Part shown: one piece after another, positions 50,463-59,316 of the stretch
Layout: every line of letters starts with the position of its first letter
How positions within the stretch are numbered: position 1 is the first letter of the stretch
Assembly (NCBI RefSeq): GCF_016887965.1
Contig: NZ_JAFDVD010000016.1
Location: 62,001-126,000 of the forward strand
Direction of reading: 5' to 3'
DNA length: 64,000 bases
Source: Phycicoccus sonneratiae
GTDB taxonomy: Bacteria; Actinomycetota; Actinomycetes; Actinomycetales; Dermatophilaceae
The notes under the pieces: generated by a model
Seen by the model: the letters and a program-made list of their open reading frames with translations, nothing else
What the model was told of the DNA's origin: nothing
The model's database searches: none
Made by a program: the position numbers and the translations under genes

Positions 50463-52787
50463 GTGACCCAGACCGCCGACCGTCCCGCCGACGAGGTCCA
50501 CGAGGTCGACCTCGCGATCACCGGGATGACCTGCGCCTCGTGCTCGGCGCGCATCGAGAAGAAGCTCGGCCGGCTCGAGGGGGTCGACGCCGTCGTCAAC
50601 CTCGCCACCGAGAAGGCCCGGGTGCGCTGGAGCGGGCCGCTGACCGTCGAGGACATCGTCGCGACGGTGCAGCGCACCGGCTACGGCGCCGAGCCGATCG
50701 CCGCCCCGGGGCGTGCAGGACGTGACACATCCGTCGATTCCCGTACGCCCGAGCGTGCAACACCTGACACATCCGTCGAATCCTCGACAGCCGGGCGTGC
50801 AACACCTGACACATTCGTCGATTCCGGGACGCCCGCCGACCACCAGGTGGCCCGCCAGGACGACCTGCGCCGCCGGGCCGAGCTCGCGGCCCTCCTCACC
50901 GTGCCGGTCGTCGTGCTCGCGATGGTCCCCGGCGCCGACGTCCCCGCCGAGCCGTGGGTGCAGCTCGCGCTCGCCACGCCGGTCGTCGCCTGGGCCGGCT
51001 GGCCGTTCCACCGCAGCGCCGCGCTCAACGCCCGCCACCTCGCCTCGACGATGGACACCCTCGTCTCGCTCGGCGTCCTCGCGGCCTACCTCTCCTCGCT
51101 CGTCGTCGTCCTCACCGGGCGCGCCGGCGGGATGGGCGGCGGCGGCTCGCACCTGTGGTTCGAGACCGCCACCGTCGTCACGACCTTCCTCCTCGTCGGC
51201 CGGTGGATGGAGGCCCGCGCCACCGACCGCACCCGCGACTCGCTGCGCGGCCTGCTCGACCTCGCCGCCAAGGACGTCGCCGTGCTGCGCACCGACACCG
51301 CGAGCGGTGCGACCGTCGAGCAGCGCATCCCCGTCGAGGCCCTCGAGGTCGGCGAGCGCTTCGTCGTGCGCCCCGGCGAGAAGGTCGCCACCGACGGCAC
51401 GGTCCGCGACGGCCGCAGCGCCCTCGACGCCTCCCTCGTCACCGGGGAGTCCGCCCCGGTCGAGGTCGGGCCCGGGAGCGAGGTCACCGGGGGCACGATC
51501 AACACCACCGGTCGGCTCGTCGTCGAGGCCACGCGCGTGGGGTCCGAGACGACGCTGGCCGGCATCGCCCGGCTCGTCGAGCGGGCCCAGACCTCCAAGG
51601 CCCCCGTCCAGCGGCTCGCCGACCGCGTCTCGGCGGTGTTCGTCCCCGTCGTCCTCGGGCTGGCCGTCCTCACCCTCGTCGGCTGGTGGGTCGGCACCGG
51701 CGACGCCGGCGGGGCCCTCGAGGTCGCGGTCTCGGTGCTCGTCATCGCCTGCCCGTGCGCCCTCGGCCTCGCCACGCCCACCGCCCTGCTCGTCGGCACC
51801 GGCCGCGGCGCGCGCCTCGGCATCCTCATCAAGGGCGCCGACGTCCTCGAGGACACCCGCCGCGTCGACACCGTCGTCCTCGACAAGACCGGCACGGTGA
51901 CCACCGGCGAGATGACGCTCGTCGAGGTCACCACCCACGGCCGGCTCCCGAAGGACCAGGCGCTCCGGGCCGCCGCGGCCGTCGAGGCCGGCAGCGAGCA
52001 TCCCGTCGCGAAGGCCGTTCTCGCAGCGGCTCGTTCGCGCGCGCTCGCCGTCCCCGAGGCCTCCGACTTCGAGGCCCTGCCGGGCTCCGGAGCGCAGGCG
52101 CTCATCAAGGGCACCCGCGTCACGGTCGGACGGGCCGACCTCTTCGACACCGTGCCCGCCGACGTCGCCAGCCCCTCGGCCGAGGGCACGACGGTGTGGG
52201 TCGGGTGGGACGGCACGGCCCGCGCCTCCCTGACCGTCGCCGACACCGTGCGTCGCAGCTCGGGCCGCGCGGTCCGGGCCCTCGACGAGTCCGGGATGGT
52301 CTGCTACCTGCTCACCGGCGACCACGACCGGGCCGCGCTCACCGTGGCCCGCGACGTCGGCATCCCGGTCGGCCGGGTCGTCGCCGACGTGCGCCCCGAG
52401 GACAAGCACGCGATGGTCGCCGACCTCCAGCAGCGCGGACGGGTCGTCGCGATGGTCGGCGACGGGGTCAACGACGCCGCCGCGCTCGCCCAGGCCGACC
52501 TCGGCATCGCGATGGGCAGCGGCACCGACGTCGCGGCCGAGGCCGCCGACATCGTCCTGCTCCGCTCCGAGCTGCCGGCCGTCGTCGCCGCGATGGACCT
52601 CTCGCGCGCGACCCTGCGCACCATCCGGCAGAACCTCGTCTGGGCGTTCGGCTACAACGTGGCCGCGATCCCGCTCGCGGTCGCGGGCCTGCTCGACCCC
52701 ATGGTGGCCGGCGCGGCGATGGCCCTCTCGAGCGTCCTCGTCGTGACGAACAGCCTCCGGCTGCGCCGCTGGACCCCCCGCAGCTGA
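50463..52787 (+). CDS. copA: Cu(I)-exporting P1B-type ATPase
   Basis: 774 residues. One N-terminal heavy-metal domain (GMTCASCSARIEKKL, residues 21-35), eight membrane helices, the metal-site CPC in IACPCALGLATPTALL, phosphorylated Asp in VVLDKTGTVTTGEM, TGES loop in LVTGESAPVEV, SEHPVAKAVL (nucleotide-binding HP), and hinge GDGVNDAAALAQADLGIAMG. CPC plus the SEHP/NxxY-type C-terminal helices fit Cu(I) transport to the outside. Residues about 83-124, between the metal domain and the first membrane helix, consist of three 14-residue repeats (RATPDT-VDS type) encoded by the dispersed repeat at 50713-50825. Confidence 0.95.
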   Translation: MTQTADRPADEVHEVDLAITGMTCASCSARIEKKLGRLEGVDAVVNLATEKARVRWSGPLTVEDIVATVQRTGYGAEPIAAPGRAGRDTSVDSRTPERATPDTSVESSTAGRATPDTFVDSGTPADHQVARQDDLRRRAELAALLTVPVVVLAMVPGADVPAEPWVQLALATPVVAWAGWPFHRSAALNARHLASTMDTLVSLGVLAAYLSSLVVVLTGRAGGMGGGGSHLWFETATVVTTFLLVGRWMEARATDRTRDSLRGLLDLAAKDVAVLRTDTASGATVEQRIPVEALEVGERFVVRPGEKVATDGTVRDGRSALDASLVTGESAPVEVGPGSEVTGGTINTTGRLVVEATRVGSETTLAGIARLVERAQTSKAPVQRLADRVSAVFVPVVLGLAVLTLVGWWVGTGDAGGALEVAVSVLVIACPCALGLATPTALLVGTGRGARLGILIKGADVLEDTRRVDTVVLDKTGTVTTGEMTLVEVTTHGRLPKDQALRAAAAVEAGSEHPVAKAVLAAARSRALAVPEASDFEALPGSGAQALIKGTRVTVGRADLFDTVPADVASPSAEGTTVWVGWDGTARASLTVADTVRRSSGRAVRALDESGMVCYLLTGDHDRAALTVARDVGIPVGRVVADVRPEDKHAMVADLQQRGRVVAMVGDGVNDAAALAQADLGIAMGSGTDVAAEAADIVLLRSELPAVVAAMDLSRATLRTIRQNLVWAFGYNVAAIPLAVAGLLDPMVAGAAMALSSVLVVTNSLRLRRWTPRS
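50713..50825. repeat. Three copies of the 29-nt dispersed repeat inside copA
   Basis: Copies at 50713-50741, 50755-50783 and 50797-50825, exact 42-base (14-codon) period, 13-base spacers. Consensus starts GTGCAACACCTGACACAT and ends CGTCGATTCC. Copies two and three match E2 copy 3516-3544 almost completely; copy one differs in bases 6-10. The period keeps the reading frame, giving protein units with TPDTxVDS. Confidence 0.9.
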
Positions 52788-52819
52788 CCCGCCCCACCCC
52801 GACGCGGGCCGGGGACGAC

Positions 52820-52858
52820 GAAGGCCCCCACCGGGTGCTCCGGGTGGGGGCCTGTTCG
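52820..52858. terminator. copA terminator
   Basis: AGGCCCCCACC (52822-52832) pairs with GGTGGGGGCCT (52843-52853), perfect 11-bp stem, 10-base loop, with CGA/TCG extending it. Between copA and the convergent VOC gene. Confidence 0.85.
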
Positions 52859-52872
52859 TCGGGGAGGACGGG

Positions 52873-53517
52873 TCAGATGGTGACCTCGCCCTGCGGCGTC
52901 TCGAAGGTGACGGCCATGAGGCCGGGGGTGCCGTGCGGCGACACGAACGAGAAGTCGATGACCGAGGAGGTGTAGTCGGCGGGGAGGCCGAGCCAGTCGC
53001 GGACCCGGTCGGGGTCGCCGGCGATGGTCAGCGACTCGATGGTCACGTCGGTGTCGGCGTCCTCGGAGGGGTGCGGCGTGCCCTGCTCCCAGGCGATGAA
53101 GAAGGGGAGTTGCGGGTCGGCCTGCAGGCCCTTGACCCCGAGCTGGCGCCAGCGCAGCTCGACGCCGTCGGGGCGGTGCCGGTTGCCGGCCACGGCCTCG
53201 CGACCGAGGCGCTGCTCCTGCTCGGCGATGTCGTCGACCTGGACGACCCAGCCCAGCCAGCCGCCGCCGGCCGCGGAGCGGGCCCGGACGACCTGGCCGA
53301 AGGGGGCCTTGTCGCTGGCCGGGTGGTCGAGCACCTCGACGACCTCGACGTAGCGCTCGTGGGCCAGCGGAAGGATGACGTTGCGCGTCCCGAAGCGCGG
53401 GTGGACTCCCCCATCGACCGGCCGGACACCGATCAGCTTCGCGAGGCGCTCGGCCGTGGCGTGGACGCCATCGTGCTCGGCCGCATAGACGACGTGGTCA
53501 ACTCGCATGCCGTTCAT
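52873..53517 (-). CDS. VOC-family protein (Glyoxalase_3-like)
   Basis: 214 residues. MRVDHVVYAAEHDGVHATAERLAKLIG opens the first VOC module (split here: MRVDHVVYAAEHDG, then ATAERLAKLIG), followed by HPRFGTRNVILPLAHERYVEVVEVLDHP-like sequence (GTRNVILPLAHERYVEVVEV) and the second module from LTIAGDPDRVRDWL. The HPRFGTRNxxLPL pattern is typical of the PF13468 type. Ligand unknown. Start at the ATG at 53517; 53508 is an alternative. Confidence 0.85.
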   Translation of the reverse strand: MNGMRVDHVVYAAEHDGVHATAERLAKLIGVRPVDGGVHPRFGTRNVILPLAHERYVEVVEVLDHPASDKAPFGQVVRARSAAGGGWLGWVVQVDDIAEQEQRLGREAVAGNRHRPDGVELRWRQLGVKGLQADPQLPFFIAWEQGTPHPSEDADTDVTIESLTIAGDPDRVRDWLGLPADYTSSVIDFSFVSPHGTPGLMAVTFETPQGEVTI

Positions 53518-53597
53518 GATCCCATAGGCGCGGGGGTGCTCCGGACACGGGTCGGCCGCCGCGCAGCGCTCCCGCACCACCAGTCACAGGGGTCACC

Positions 53598-54401
53598 TCA
53601 GGACCGCTGGCGGACCGCCTCGTAGAGCACGACGGCCGCCGAGACACCGGCGTTCAGCGAGTTGACCCGCCCGGCCATCGGGATGCGCACTCGCTCGTCG
53701 GCGGCCGCGAGCGCCTCGTCGGTGAGCCCGGTCTTCTCGGTGCCGACCGCCACGGCCACCGGTCCCCGCCAGTCGACGGCGGTGTGCAGCACCTCGGTGT
53801 CCGGGGTCGTCGCGACGAGCCGCACGCCCCGCCCGCGCAGCCAGTCGAGCACCTCCGACAGCGGCGCCGCGGCGACCGGCACGGTGAAGACGGTGCCCTT
53901 GCTCGCCCGGACGACGTTGGGGTTGCCCCAGTCCGTGGCGGGGTCCGCCGCGACGACGGCCGCGACCCCCGCGGCGTCCGCGCTGCGCAGGACCGACCCG
54001 AGGTTGCCCGGCTTCTCGAGGCCCTCGACGACGACGACGAGCGGGTCGGGCGGGAAGTCGAGGTCGGCCAGCGCGACGCCGGCCACCGGCACGACGGCGA
54101 GGAAGCCGTCCGGTCCCTCCCGGTAGGCCACCTTCTCGAAGGCCGCCCGACCGCACCGGATCGTCGTGGCCCCGAGCGCCCGCACCCGCTCGACGAGCCG
54201 GCCCTGGGCCTGCGCGTCGAGCATCAGCTCGGGGCAGTGCAGGAGCAGGTCGGGCACGACCCCGGCGTCGACCGCGAGCGCGAGCTCGTCGTAGCCGTCG
54301 ACGACGGTGCGCCCCTCGTCCTCTCGAACCCGGCGACGGCGCAGCGCGGCGACCGCCTTGAGGCGGGGGTTGGTCGCGGACGTGACGTGGAGCTCGGCCA
54401 T
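53598..54401 (-). CDS. SpoU/TrmH-family RNA 2'-O-methyltransferase
   Basis: 267 residues. N-terminal RNA-binding domain, then the knotted SPOUT domain: motif 1 VVEGLEKPGNLGSVLRSADA, motif 2 VAVGTEKTGLTDEAL, motif 3 IPMAGRVNSLNAGVSAAVVL. Uses SAM to methylate a ribose in rRNA or tRNA; target not readable. In actinobacteria some relatives (TsnR) give thiostrepton resistance, but this one lacks a biosynthetic context, so housekeeping modification is more likely. Confidence 0.92.
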   Translation of the reverse strand: MAELHVTSATNPRLKAVAALRRRRVREDEGRTVVDGYDELALAVDAGVVPDLLLHCPELMLDAQAQGRLVERVRALGATTIRCGRAAFEKVAYREGPDGFLAVVPVAGVALADLDFPPDPLVVVVEGLEKPGNLGSVLRSADAAGVAAVVAADPATDWGNPNVVRASKGTVFTVPVAAAPLSEVLDWLRGRGVRLVATTPDTEVLHTAVDWRGPVAVAVGTEKTGLTDEALAAADERVRIPMAGRVNSLNAGVSAAVVLYEAVRQRS

Positions 54402-54510
54402 GGCGGCCCCAGCATCCCACGGCGCCCACGGGCGGCCTCCCGACCGCCCCTGCGGCACAGCCCTGCACCGGGCGCCGGTCCGGGGGGTCGCGGTGCGGTA
54501 GAAAGTCCGG

Positions 54511-55260
54511 ATGACCAGCACCGACGTGGCCAGTCCGCCCCGGACCCGGACCCGTCGGCTGGGCCGGGCCGCGGCCTACGCCCTCGTCACCGCGCTCGTG
54601 CTCTTCGGGGTCGGCTTCCTCGTCCGCTCGCGGTGGGACCCGCTCATCGACCTCGACGACGGCGTCATCACGCGGCTCACCGACGTCACCCGCGACCACC
54701 CCGGATTCCGTGACGCCCTGCTCACCTGGCAGGAGCTGACCCGGCCCGTGTACCTCCACGTCGTCGGCACGCTCGCGTGCCTCCTCGTCTGGTGGCGCAC
54801 GGGGATGCGGACCCGCGCGTGGTGGGCGTTCGCGACCCTCATGCTGTCGTGGTCGGTCGGGCTGGGTGCGAAGTACGTGTTCCAGCGGGCCCGCCCGGTG
54901 GTCGAGGACCCCGTGTCGCAGGCGCCGGGCTACTCCTTCCCCTCCGGCCACGCCGTCAACTCCGCCGCCTGGGTCACCGTCCTCGTCGTCCTCGCCTGGC
55001 CGATCGTGCGCGCCCGCGCGGGACGGGTGGCGATGGTCGCCGTCGCCGCGGCCGTCGTCCTCGTCACGGCCTTCGACCGGATGTTCCTCGGCGTGCACTA
55101 CCCGAGCGACGTCACCGTCGGGGTCGTCACCGGCACCGGTCTCGTCCTCGCCTCCTACGCCGGGTACACCGGATGGAACCCGGCCGACCCGCAGCCCGCG
55201 GACGACCCGGACGTCGACGCCGGCGACCGCAGCACCCATCCCCACCCCGAGGAGCCCTGA
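54511..55260 (+). CDS. PAP2-family membrane phosphatase (first of two)
   Basis: 249 residues with about six membrane segments. The three PAP2 motifs are clear: KYVFQRARP (KX6RP), SFPSGHAVNSAAW (PSGH) and DRMFLGVHYPSDV (SRX5HX3D with Asp in place of the first Ser). Probably an undecaprenyl-diphosphate or lipid phosphate phosphatase facing outward. The stop overlaps the start of a second PAP2 gene by one base. Confidence 0.92.
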   Translation: MTSTDVASPPRTRTRRLGRAAAYALVTALVLFGVGFLVRSRWDPLIDLDDGVITRLTDVTRDHPGFRDALLTWQELTRPVYLHVVGTLACLLVWWRTGMRTRAWWAFATLMLSWSVGLGAKYVFQRARPVVEDPVSQAPGYSFPSGHAVNSAAWVTVLVVLAWPIVRARAGRVAMVAVAAAVVLVTAFDRMFLGVHYPSDVTVGVVTGTGLVLASYAGYTGWNPADPQPADDPDVDAGDRSTHPHPEEP

Positions 55261-55961
55261 TGTCCTTCCTGACCCGCTGGGACGACGACCCGTCGCGCCC
55301 GGGCTTCGGATCCGCGCTGCGCGACGCTGCCGTCCGGGCCGTCCTGCCCGGAGTGCTCGTCTTCGCCGTCGTCTGCGCGATCGGCTGGGTCATCATGGAG
55401 CCGTTGCGCGGCTTCGAGGCCGAGAACGACGTCAACCGGTGGTTCCAGGACCACCGCACGCCCACCGGCGAGACGATCACGAAGTTCATGTCGATGATCG
55501 GCAACACCGAGTACGTCATCGCCGTCGGCGTCCTCGTGGCGCTCGTCGTCCTCTGGCGCACGCGGGCGTGGTGGTTCGCCGTCGTACCACTGCTCGCGAT
55601 CTCGCTGCAGGCGACGATCTTCGTCATCGCCGCGTACGTCGTCGGCCGTCCGCGCCCCACGGTCGAGCGCCTGGACCCGACCCCGCCGACGTCGAGCTTC
55701 CCCAGCGGGCACGTCGGCGCCTCGACCGCCCTCTACGTGTCCTTCGTGCTCATGGCGACGCGGCTGCCGAACCCCGTGGTGCGCCGCGTCGTCGTCACGC
55801 TCTGCGTCGTCGCGCCGCTGCTCGTCTCGTTCGCCCGGCTGTACCGGGGCGCCCACCACATCACCGACATCCTCGTCGGGCTCGCGAACGGGGTCGTGTG
55901 CGCCCTCCTCGCGTGGGGCTACCTGCGCCGCGAGCCGGCCGGCGGTCAGAGCCGGGCGTAG
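55260..55961 (+). CDS. PAP2-family membrane phosphatase (second of two)
   Basis: 233 residues. PAP2 motifs: VVGRPRP, SSFPSGHVGAS and RLYRGAHHITDILVG. Only modest likeness to the gene before it, so not a recent duplicate. The 3' end overlaps the convergent DUF1206 gene by 16 bases (55946-55961). Confidence 0.92.
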   Translation: MSFLTRWDDDPSRPGFGSALRDAAVRAVLPGVLVFAVVCAIGWVIMEPLRGFEAENDVNRWFQDHRTPTGETITKFMSMIGNTEYVIAVGVLVALVVLWRTRAWWFAVVPLLAISLQATIFVIAAYVVGRPRPTVERLDPTPPTSSFPSGHVGASTALYVSFVLMATRLPNPVVRRVVVTLCVVAPLLVSFARLYRGAHHITDILVGLANGVVCALLAWGYLRREPAGGQSRA

Positions 55962-56737
55962 CGCGCGCGGGCGAACGAGTACACGCCGTACGCCGCGATC
56001 CCGAGCGCGACCACGGTGAGGAGGACGGGCCCGAAGGCCATGTCCTTCAACGACTTCAGCGCGCCGTCGAGGCCCTGCGCCTTGTCGGCGTCGTGCTTGA
56101 CGGCGGCCACGACGAAGAAGACGCCGACGACCGCCAGTGCGACGCCCTTGGCGACGTAGCCGGCCCGGCCGGCCTGGACGGCCCAGTCACCCGGGTGGCC
56201 GACGAGGTCCTCGAGGAACGTCTTCTTCCAGCCCTTGTAGACGTGGTAGCCGGCGATGCCGAGGACGACGAGGCCGAGCGCGCCGACGAGGAGCTGCCCG
56301 GCCGGGCTCTTCATGAGCGTGGCGGTGAAGTCCTCGGTCTGCTTCTCGCTGGACCCGCCGCCGCCGAGGGCGACGACCTTGAACGACGTCCACGCGAAGA
56401 ACGCGTACATGACGCCCTTGGCGGCCAGCTTCACGCGGTCCGCGGTCTCGCCGTGGCTGATCGCCGCCTCGGTGAGGTTCCAGACGGCGAGCAGCGCGAA
56501 CCCGACGACGGCGACCCACAGCAGGGCCTTGCCCGTGCCCGACGTCGAGAGGGTGCCCAGCGCACCGGACTGGTCGGCGCTCTTCGAACCGCCGCCGATG
56601 CCCCACGCCACCTTGACGGCGATCCAGGCGATGAGGAGGTGGAGGACGCCGACGATGGCGTAGCCCACCCGGGCCCCGTACTCGACGACCGGGCTCTCGT
56701 TGGCGTCCCGGGTGGCTCGGCTGACGTCGCTGCTCAT
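55946..56737 (-). CDS. DUF1206 membrane protein
   Basis: 263 residues with six membrane segments arranged as three related two-helix units, each opening with a G/A-R-x-GY pattern (EYGARVGYAIVGVLHLLIAW, DRVKLAAKGVMYAFFAWTSF, QAGRAGYVAKGVALAVVGV). This threefold repeat is the DUF1206 (PF06724) pattern. Function unknown. Its end overlaps the opposing PAP2 gene by 16 bases. Confidence 0.92.
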   Translation of the reverse strand: MSSDVSRATRDANESPVVEYGARVGYAIVGVLHLLIAWIAVKVAWGIGGGSKSADQSGALGTLSTSGTGKALLWVAVVGFALLAVWNLTEAAISHGETADRVKLAAKGVMYAFFAWTSFKVVALGGGGSSEKQTEDFTATLMKSPAGQLLVGALGLVVLGIAGYHVYKGWKKTFLEDLVGHPGDWAVQAGRAGYVAKGVALAVVGVFFVVAAVKHDADKAQGLDGALKSLKDMAFGPVLLTVVALGIAAYGVYSFARARYARL

Positions 56738-56792
56738 GGAGGGTCACTGTGCCACCGGCGGGCGCGCCGCGGTGGGGTACGTGCCGGCCGGG

Positions 56793-57587
56793 TCAGGGCA
56801 GCGAGCGCAGCACCGCGACGAGGCCGTCGTCGTCGACGTGCCCGGTGACCTCGTCGGCCGCGGCCTTCACCTCGTCGGGGGCGTTGTCCATCGCCACGCC
56901 CCGGGCCGCCCAGCGCAGCATCTCGAGGTCGTTGCGCTGGTCGCCGACTGCGACGGTCGCCGCGGGCTCGACCCCGAGCCGCCGCCGCACGCCCTCGAGC
57001 GCGGCCGCCTTGGAGACGCCCTCCGGCGTGATGTCGAGCCAGGCGCTCCAGCCGACGGCGTACTCGACGCCGTGCAGGCCGATGCGCTCGGTGCGGGCGT
57101 CGAAGTCCTCGCTCGTGCTGTCGGGGTCGCGGATGGTCAGGCGGGTCACCGGCTCGGCCATCAGCTCCTCGAACGGCACGACGCGCGGCTCGCCGTCGAG
57201 CTCGCCGTCGGGGAACGGCGCCGAGACCTTGAACCCGACGCCCAGCTCCTCGACCGCGACGAGGGCGGTCGGGAACTCCTCGCGCAGGACGCGCAGGGCC
57301 GGCGCCGGGTCGAAGGTGACGGCCTCGAGCACCTCGTAGCCGTCGGGGAGGTCGGGGTCGACGCGCAGGGTGATGGCACCGTTGGCGCACACCGCGTAGC
57401 CGTGGGTGAGGCCGAGGGCCTCGAGCACCGGCAGCGTGCCGATGATCGCGCGGCCGGTGGCGAGTGTGACGTGGTGGCCGGCGTCCACGACGGCGCGCAC
57501 GGCCTCGCGCACCGGCTCGTGGAGGTGGCCGTCGTGGTCGACGGTCGTGCCGTCGATGTCGAGGCAGATCAGGTGTGGGGTGGTCAT
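56793..57587 (-). CDS. HAD-superfamily phosphatase, Cof type
   Basis: 264 residues. HAD motif I LICLDIDGTTVD, motif II TLATGR, motif III Lys in EGVSKAAALEGVRRRLG, motif IV VAVGDQRNDLEML. C2B cap as in Cof/YbiV sugar phosphatases. Dephosphorylates small sugar phosphates or flavin-type metabolites; substrate unknown. Confidence 0.93.
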   Translation of the reverse strand: MTTPHLICLDIDGTTVDHDGHLHEPVREAVRAVVDAGHHVTLATGRAIIGTLPVLEALGLTHGYAVCANGAITLRVDPDLPDGYEVLEAVTFDPAPALRVLREEFPTALVAVEELGVGFKVSAPFPDGELDGEPRVVPFEELMAEPVTRLTIRDPDSTSEDFDARTERIGLHGVEYAVGWSAWLDITPEGVSKAAALEGVRRRLGVEPAATVAVGDQRNDLEMLRWAARGVAMDNAPDEVKAAADEVTGHVDDDGLVAVLRSLP

Positions 57588-57631
57588 CGCGAGCCACGCT
57601 ACCGACGACGGGTGAACGGACGGTGGACGCC

Positions 57632-58474
57632 TCACGGGCGCGGGCGGCCGAGCTTCCAGTAGGCGCAGAAGAAGACCGACGCCTTGTCGGCGCCGTGGCG
57701 GACGAGGGTGCGGCGCGCGCCGGTCGCGAGGTCGGCCTCGCCGCAGGCCCATCCGTAGGCGATGGGGCCGCGGCCCGCGTCCAGCGCGCGGTCGAGGGCC
57801 GGGACGACGGCGCTGCCCGGGCGGCCCGTGCGCACGTGGACGCGGGCGTCCCCGAGGTCGTAGGAGTCGAGGACGGCGGGGTCGGCCACCTCGACGTGCA
57901 CCTCGACCCCGTGGTCCGCGGCGTCGGCCGGACCGCCCCAGGCGTCGAGGATGGCCGCGACCGAGGGCACGGCGGTCTCGTCGGCGACGAGCACCTGCCG
58001 CCCGTGCGCCTCGAAACCCCGGTAGAGCGCGCCGCTGGTGCGGATGCCGACCGGGTCGCCGCGCCGGGCGCGGGTGGCCCAGGCCGACCCGGGGCCGCTG
58101 TCGCCGTGCGTGACGACGTCGATGTCGAGCCGGCCGCGGGCGGGGTCGTGCTCGCGGATCGTGTACCAGCGCAGGGCCGGGCGGTCCTCCTCCGGCAGCG
58201 CCGCGACCTCGGCCCGCACGTTCGCCGGCCCGGGGTCGGGCATGACGAGGGGCCGGCCGGCGGGCGGCATGAGCAGGCCGACGTACTCGTCCGGTCCGAT
58301 GGGCACGAAGCTGCGCAGTCCCGGTGCCTCGCACGCGATCCGGCGCATGCCGCCACCGAGGTCGGTGACGTCGACGACGGTGGCCTCGAACTGCGGTGTC
58401 TCGGCGCGCACGAGGGCGGTGCCCGTCGCGCGGTCCGGTCGCAGGGTGGCCCGCAGCGCGGCGGGCGAGGTCAC
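57632..58474 (-). CDS. Siderophore-interacting protein (ferric-siderophore reductase)
   Basis: 280 residues. FAD-binding domain (VVDVTDLGGGMRRIACEAP, GLLMPPAGRP, RWYTIREHDPARGRLDIDVV, WATRARRGDPVGIR) and the SIP C-terminal domain (LVADETAVPSVAAILDAW, YGWACGEADLATGARRTLV, YWKLGR). ViuB/SIP type: takes electrons from NAD(P)H or ferredoxin to FAD to reduce Fe(III) from imported siderophores. GTG start overlaps the ATPase stop by 4 bases. Last gene of the operon. Confidence 0.94.
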   Translation of the reverse strand: MTSPAALRATLRPDRATGTALVRAETPQFEATVVDVTDLGGGMRRIACEAPGLRSFVPIGPDEYVGLLMPPAGRPLVMPDPGPANVRAEVAALPEEDRPALRWYTIREHDPARGRLDIDVVTHGDSGPGSAWATRARRGDPVGIRTSGALYRGFEAHGRQVLVADETAVPSVAAILDAWGGPADAADHGVEVHVEVADPAVLDSYDLGDARVHVRTGRPGSAVVPALDRALDAGRGPIAYGWACGEADLATGARRTLVRHGADKASVFFCAYWKLGRPRP

Positions 58475-59316
58475 GACGTCCTCCGGCGGGGGATGACGAC
58501 CGGCGCGCCGGTGTCGGGGTCGGCGAGGACGGTGGCGGTGACGCCGAAGACCGCCTCGATGACCTCGGGCGTCACGACGTCGGCCGGACGGCCCTCGGCG
58601 ACGACCCGCCCGTCCCGCATCGCGACGAGGTGGTCGGCGTAGCGGGCGGCCATCGCGAGGTCGTGGAGGACCATGACGACCGTCGTGCCGTCGTCGTCGC
58701 ACATCCGGCGCACGAGGTCGAGGACGTCGAGCTGGTGGGCGACGTCGAGGAACGAGGTCGGCTCGTCGAGGAGCAGCAGCGGGGTGGCCTGCGCGAGGAC
58801 CATCGCGAGCCAGACCCGCTGCCGCTGACCGCCGCTCAGGCTGTCGACCGCGACGTGGGCCAGGTGCACGAGGTCGGTCCGCTCGAGCGCCTCGGCGACG
58901 GCCCGCTCGTCCTCGCGGCTCCACGTGCGGAACAGGCCGTGGTGGGGATGGCGTCCGCGCTCGACGAGCTCGAGGACGCTGACGCCCTCGGGGACGACCG
59001 GCTGCTGGGGCAGCAGGCCGAGCCGCCGCGCGACCTCGCGGGTCGGCAGCGACCCGATCTCGTCACCGTCGAGGAGGACCGACCCGGCGCGGGGTCGCAG
59101 CAGCCGTCCGAGCCCGCGCAGGAGCGTCGACTTCCCGCAGCCGTTGGGTCCGACCACGGCGGTGGTGCGGCCGGTCGGGACCTCGAGGGTCACGCCGTCG
59201 ACGACGACGCGGTCGTCGTAGCCGAGGCGCAGGTCGAGCGCGCGCAGGCGGGAGCCCGCGGGGGCCGTCGGGGCGTCGTGCGGCACGGTCGCCGGCGGCG
59301 TGTCGGTCACGGTCAT
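58471..59316 (-). CDS. Iron-siderophore ABC transporter ATPase (FecE/FepC type)
   Basis: 281 residues. Walker A VGPNGCGKSTLLRGLGRLL, Q-loop LGLLPQQPVVPEGVSVLEL, signature LSGGQRQRVWLAMVLAQ, Walker B LLLLDEPTSFLD, H-loop VLHDLAMAARYAD. Powers the two FecCD-type permeases before it. Overlaps both neighbours by 4 bases. Confidence 0.95.
   Translation of the reverse strand: MTVTDTPPATVPHDAPTAPAGSRLRALDLRLGYDDRVVVDGVTLEVPTGRTTAVVGPNGCGKSTLLRGLGRLLRPRAGSVLLDGDEIGSLPTREVARRLGLLPQQPVVPEGVSVLELVERGRHPHHGLFRTWSREDERAVAEALERTDLVHLAHVAVDSLSGGQRQRVWLAMVLAQATPLLLLDEPTSFLDVAHQLDVLDLVRRMCDDDGTTVVMVLHDLAMAARYADHLVAMRDGRVVAEGRPADVVTPEVIEAVFGVTATVLADPDTGAPVVIPRRRTS

Noticed and set aside
50713-50825. Mini CRISPR array (three 29-base repeats)
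   Set aside because: Repeat length is CRISPR-like but the spacers are only 13 bases, the array lies in frame inside copA, and no cas genes are nearby.
53598-54401. Thiostrepton-resistance methyltransferase
   Set aside because: Only general SpoU motifs are seen and no antibiotic biosynthesis genes are nearby.
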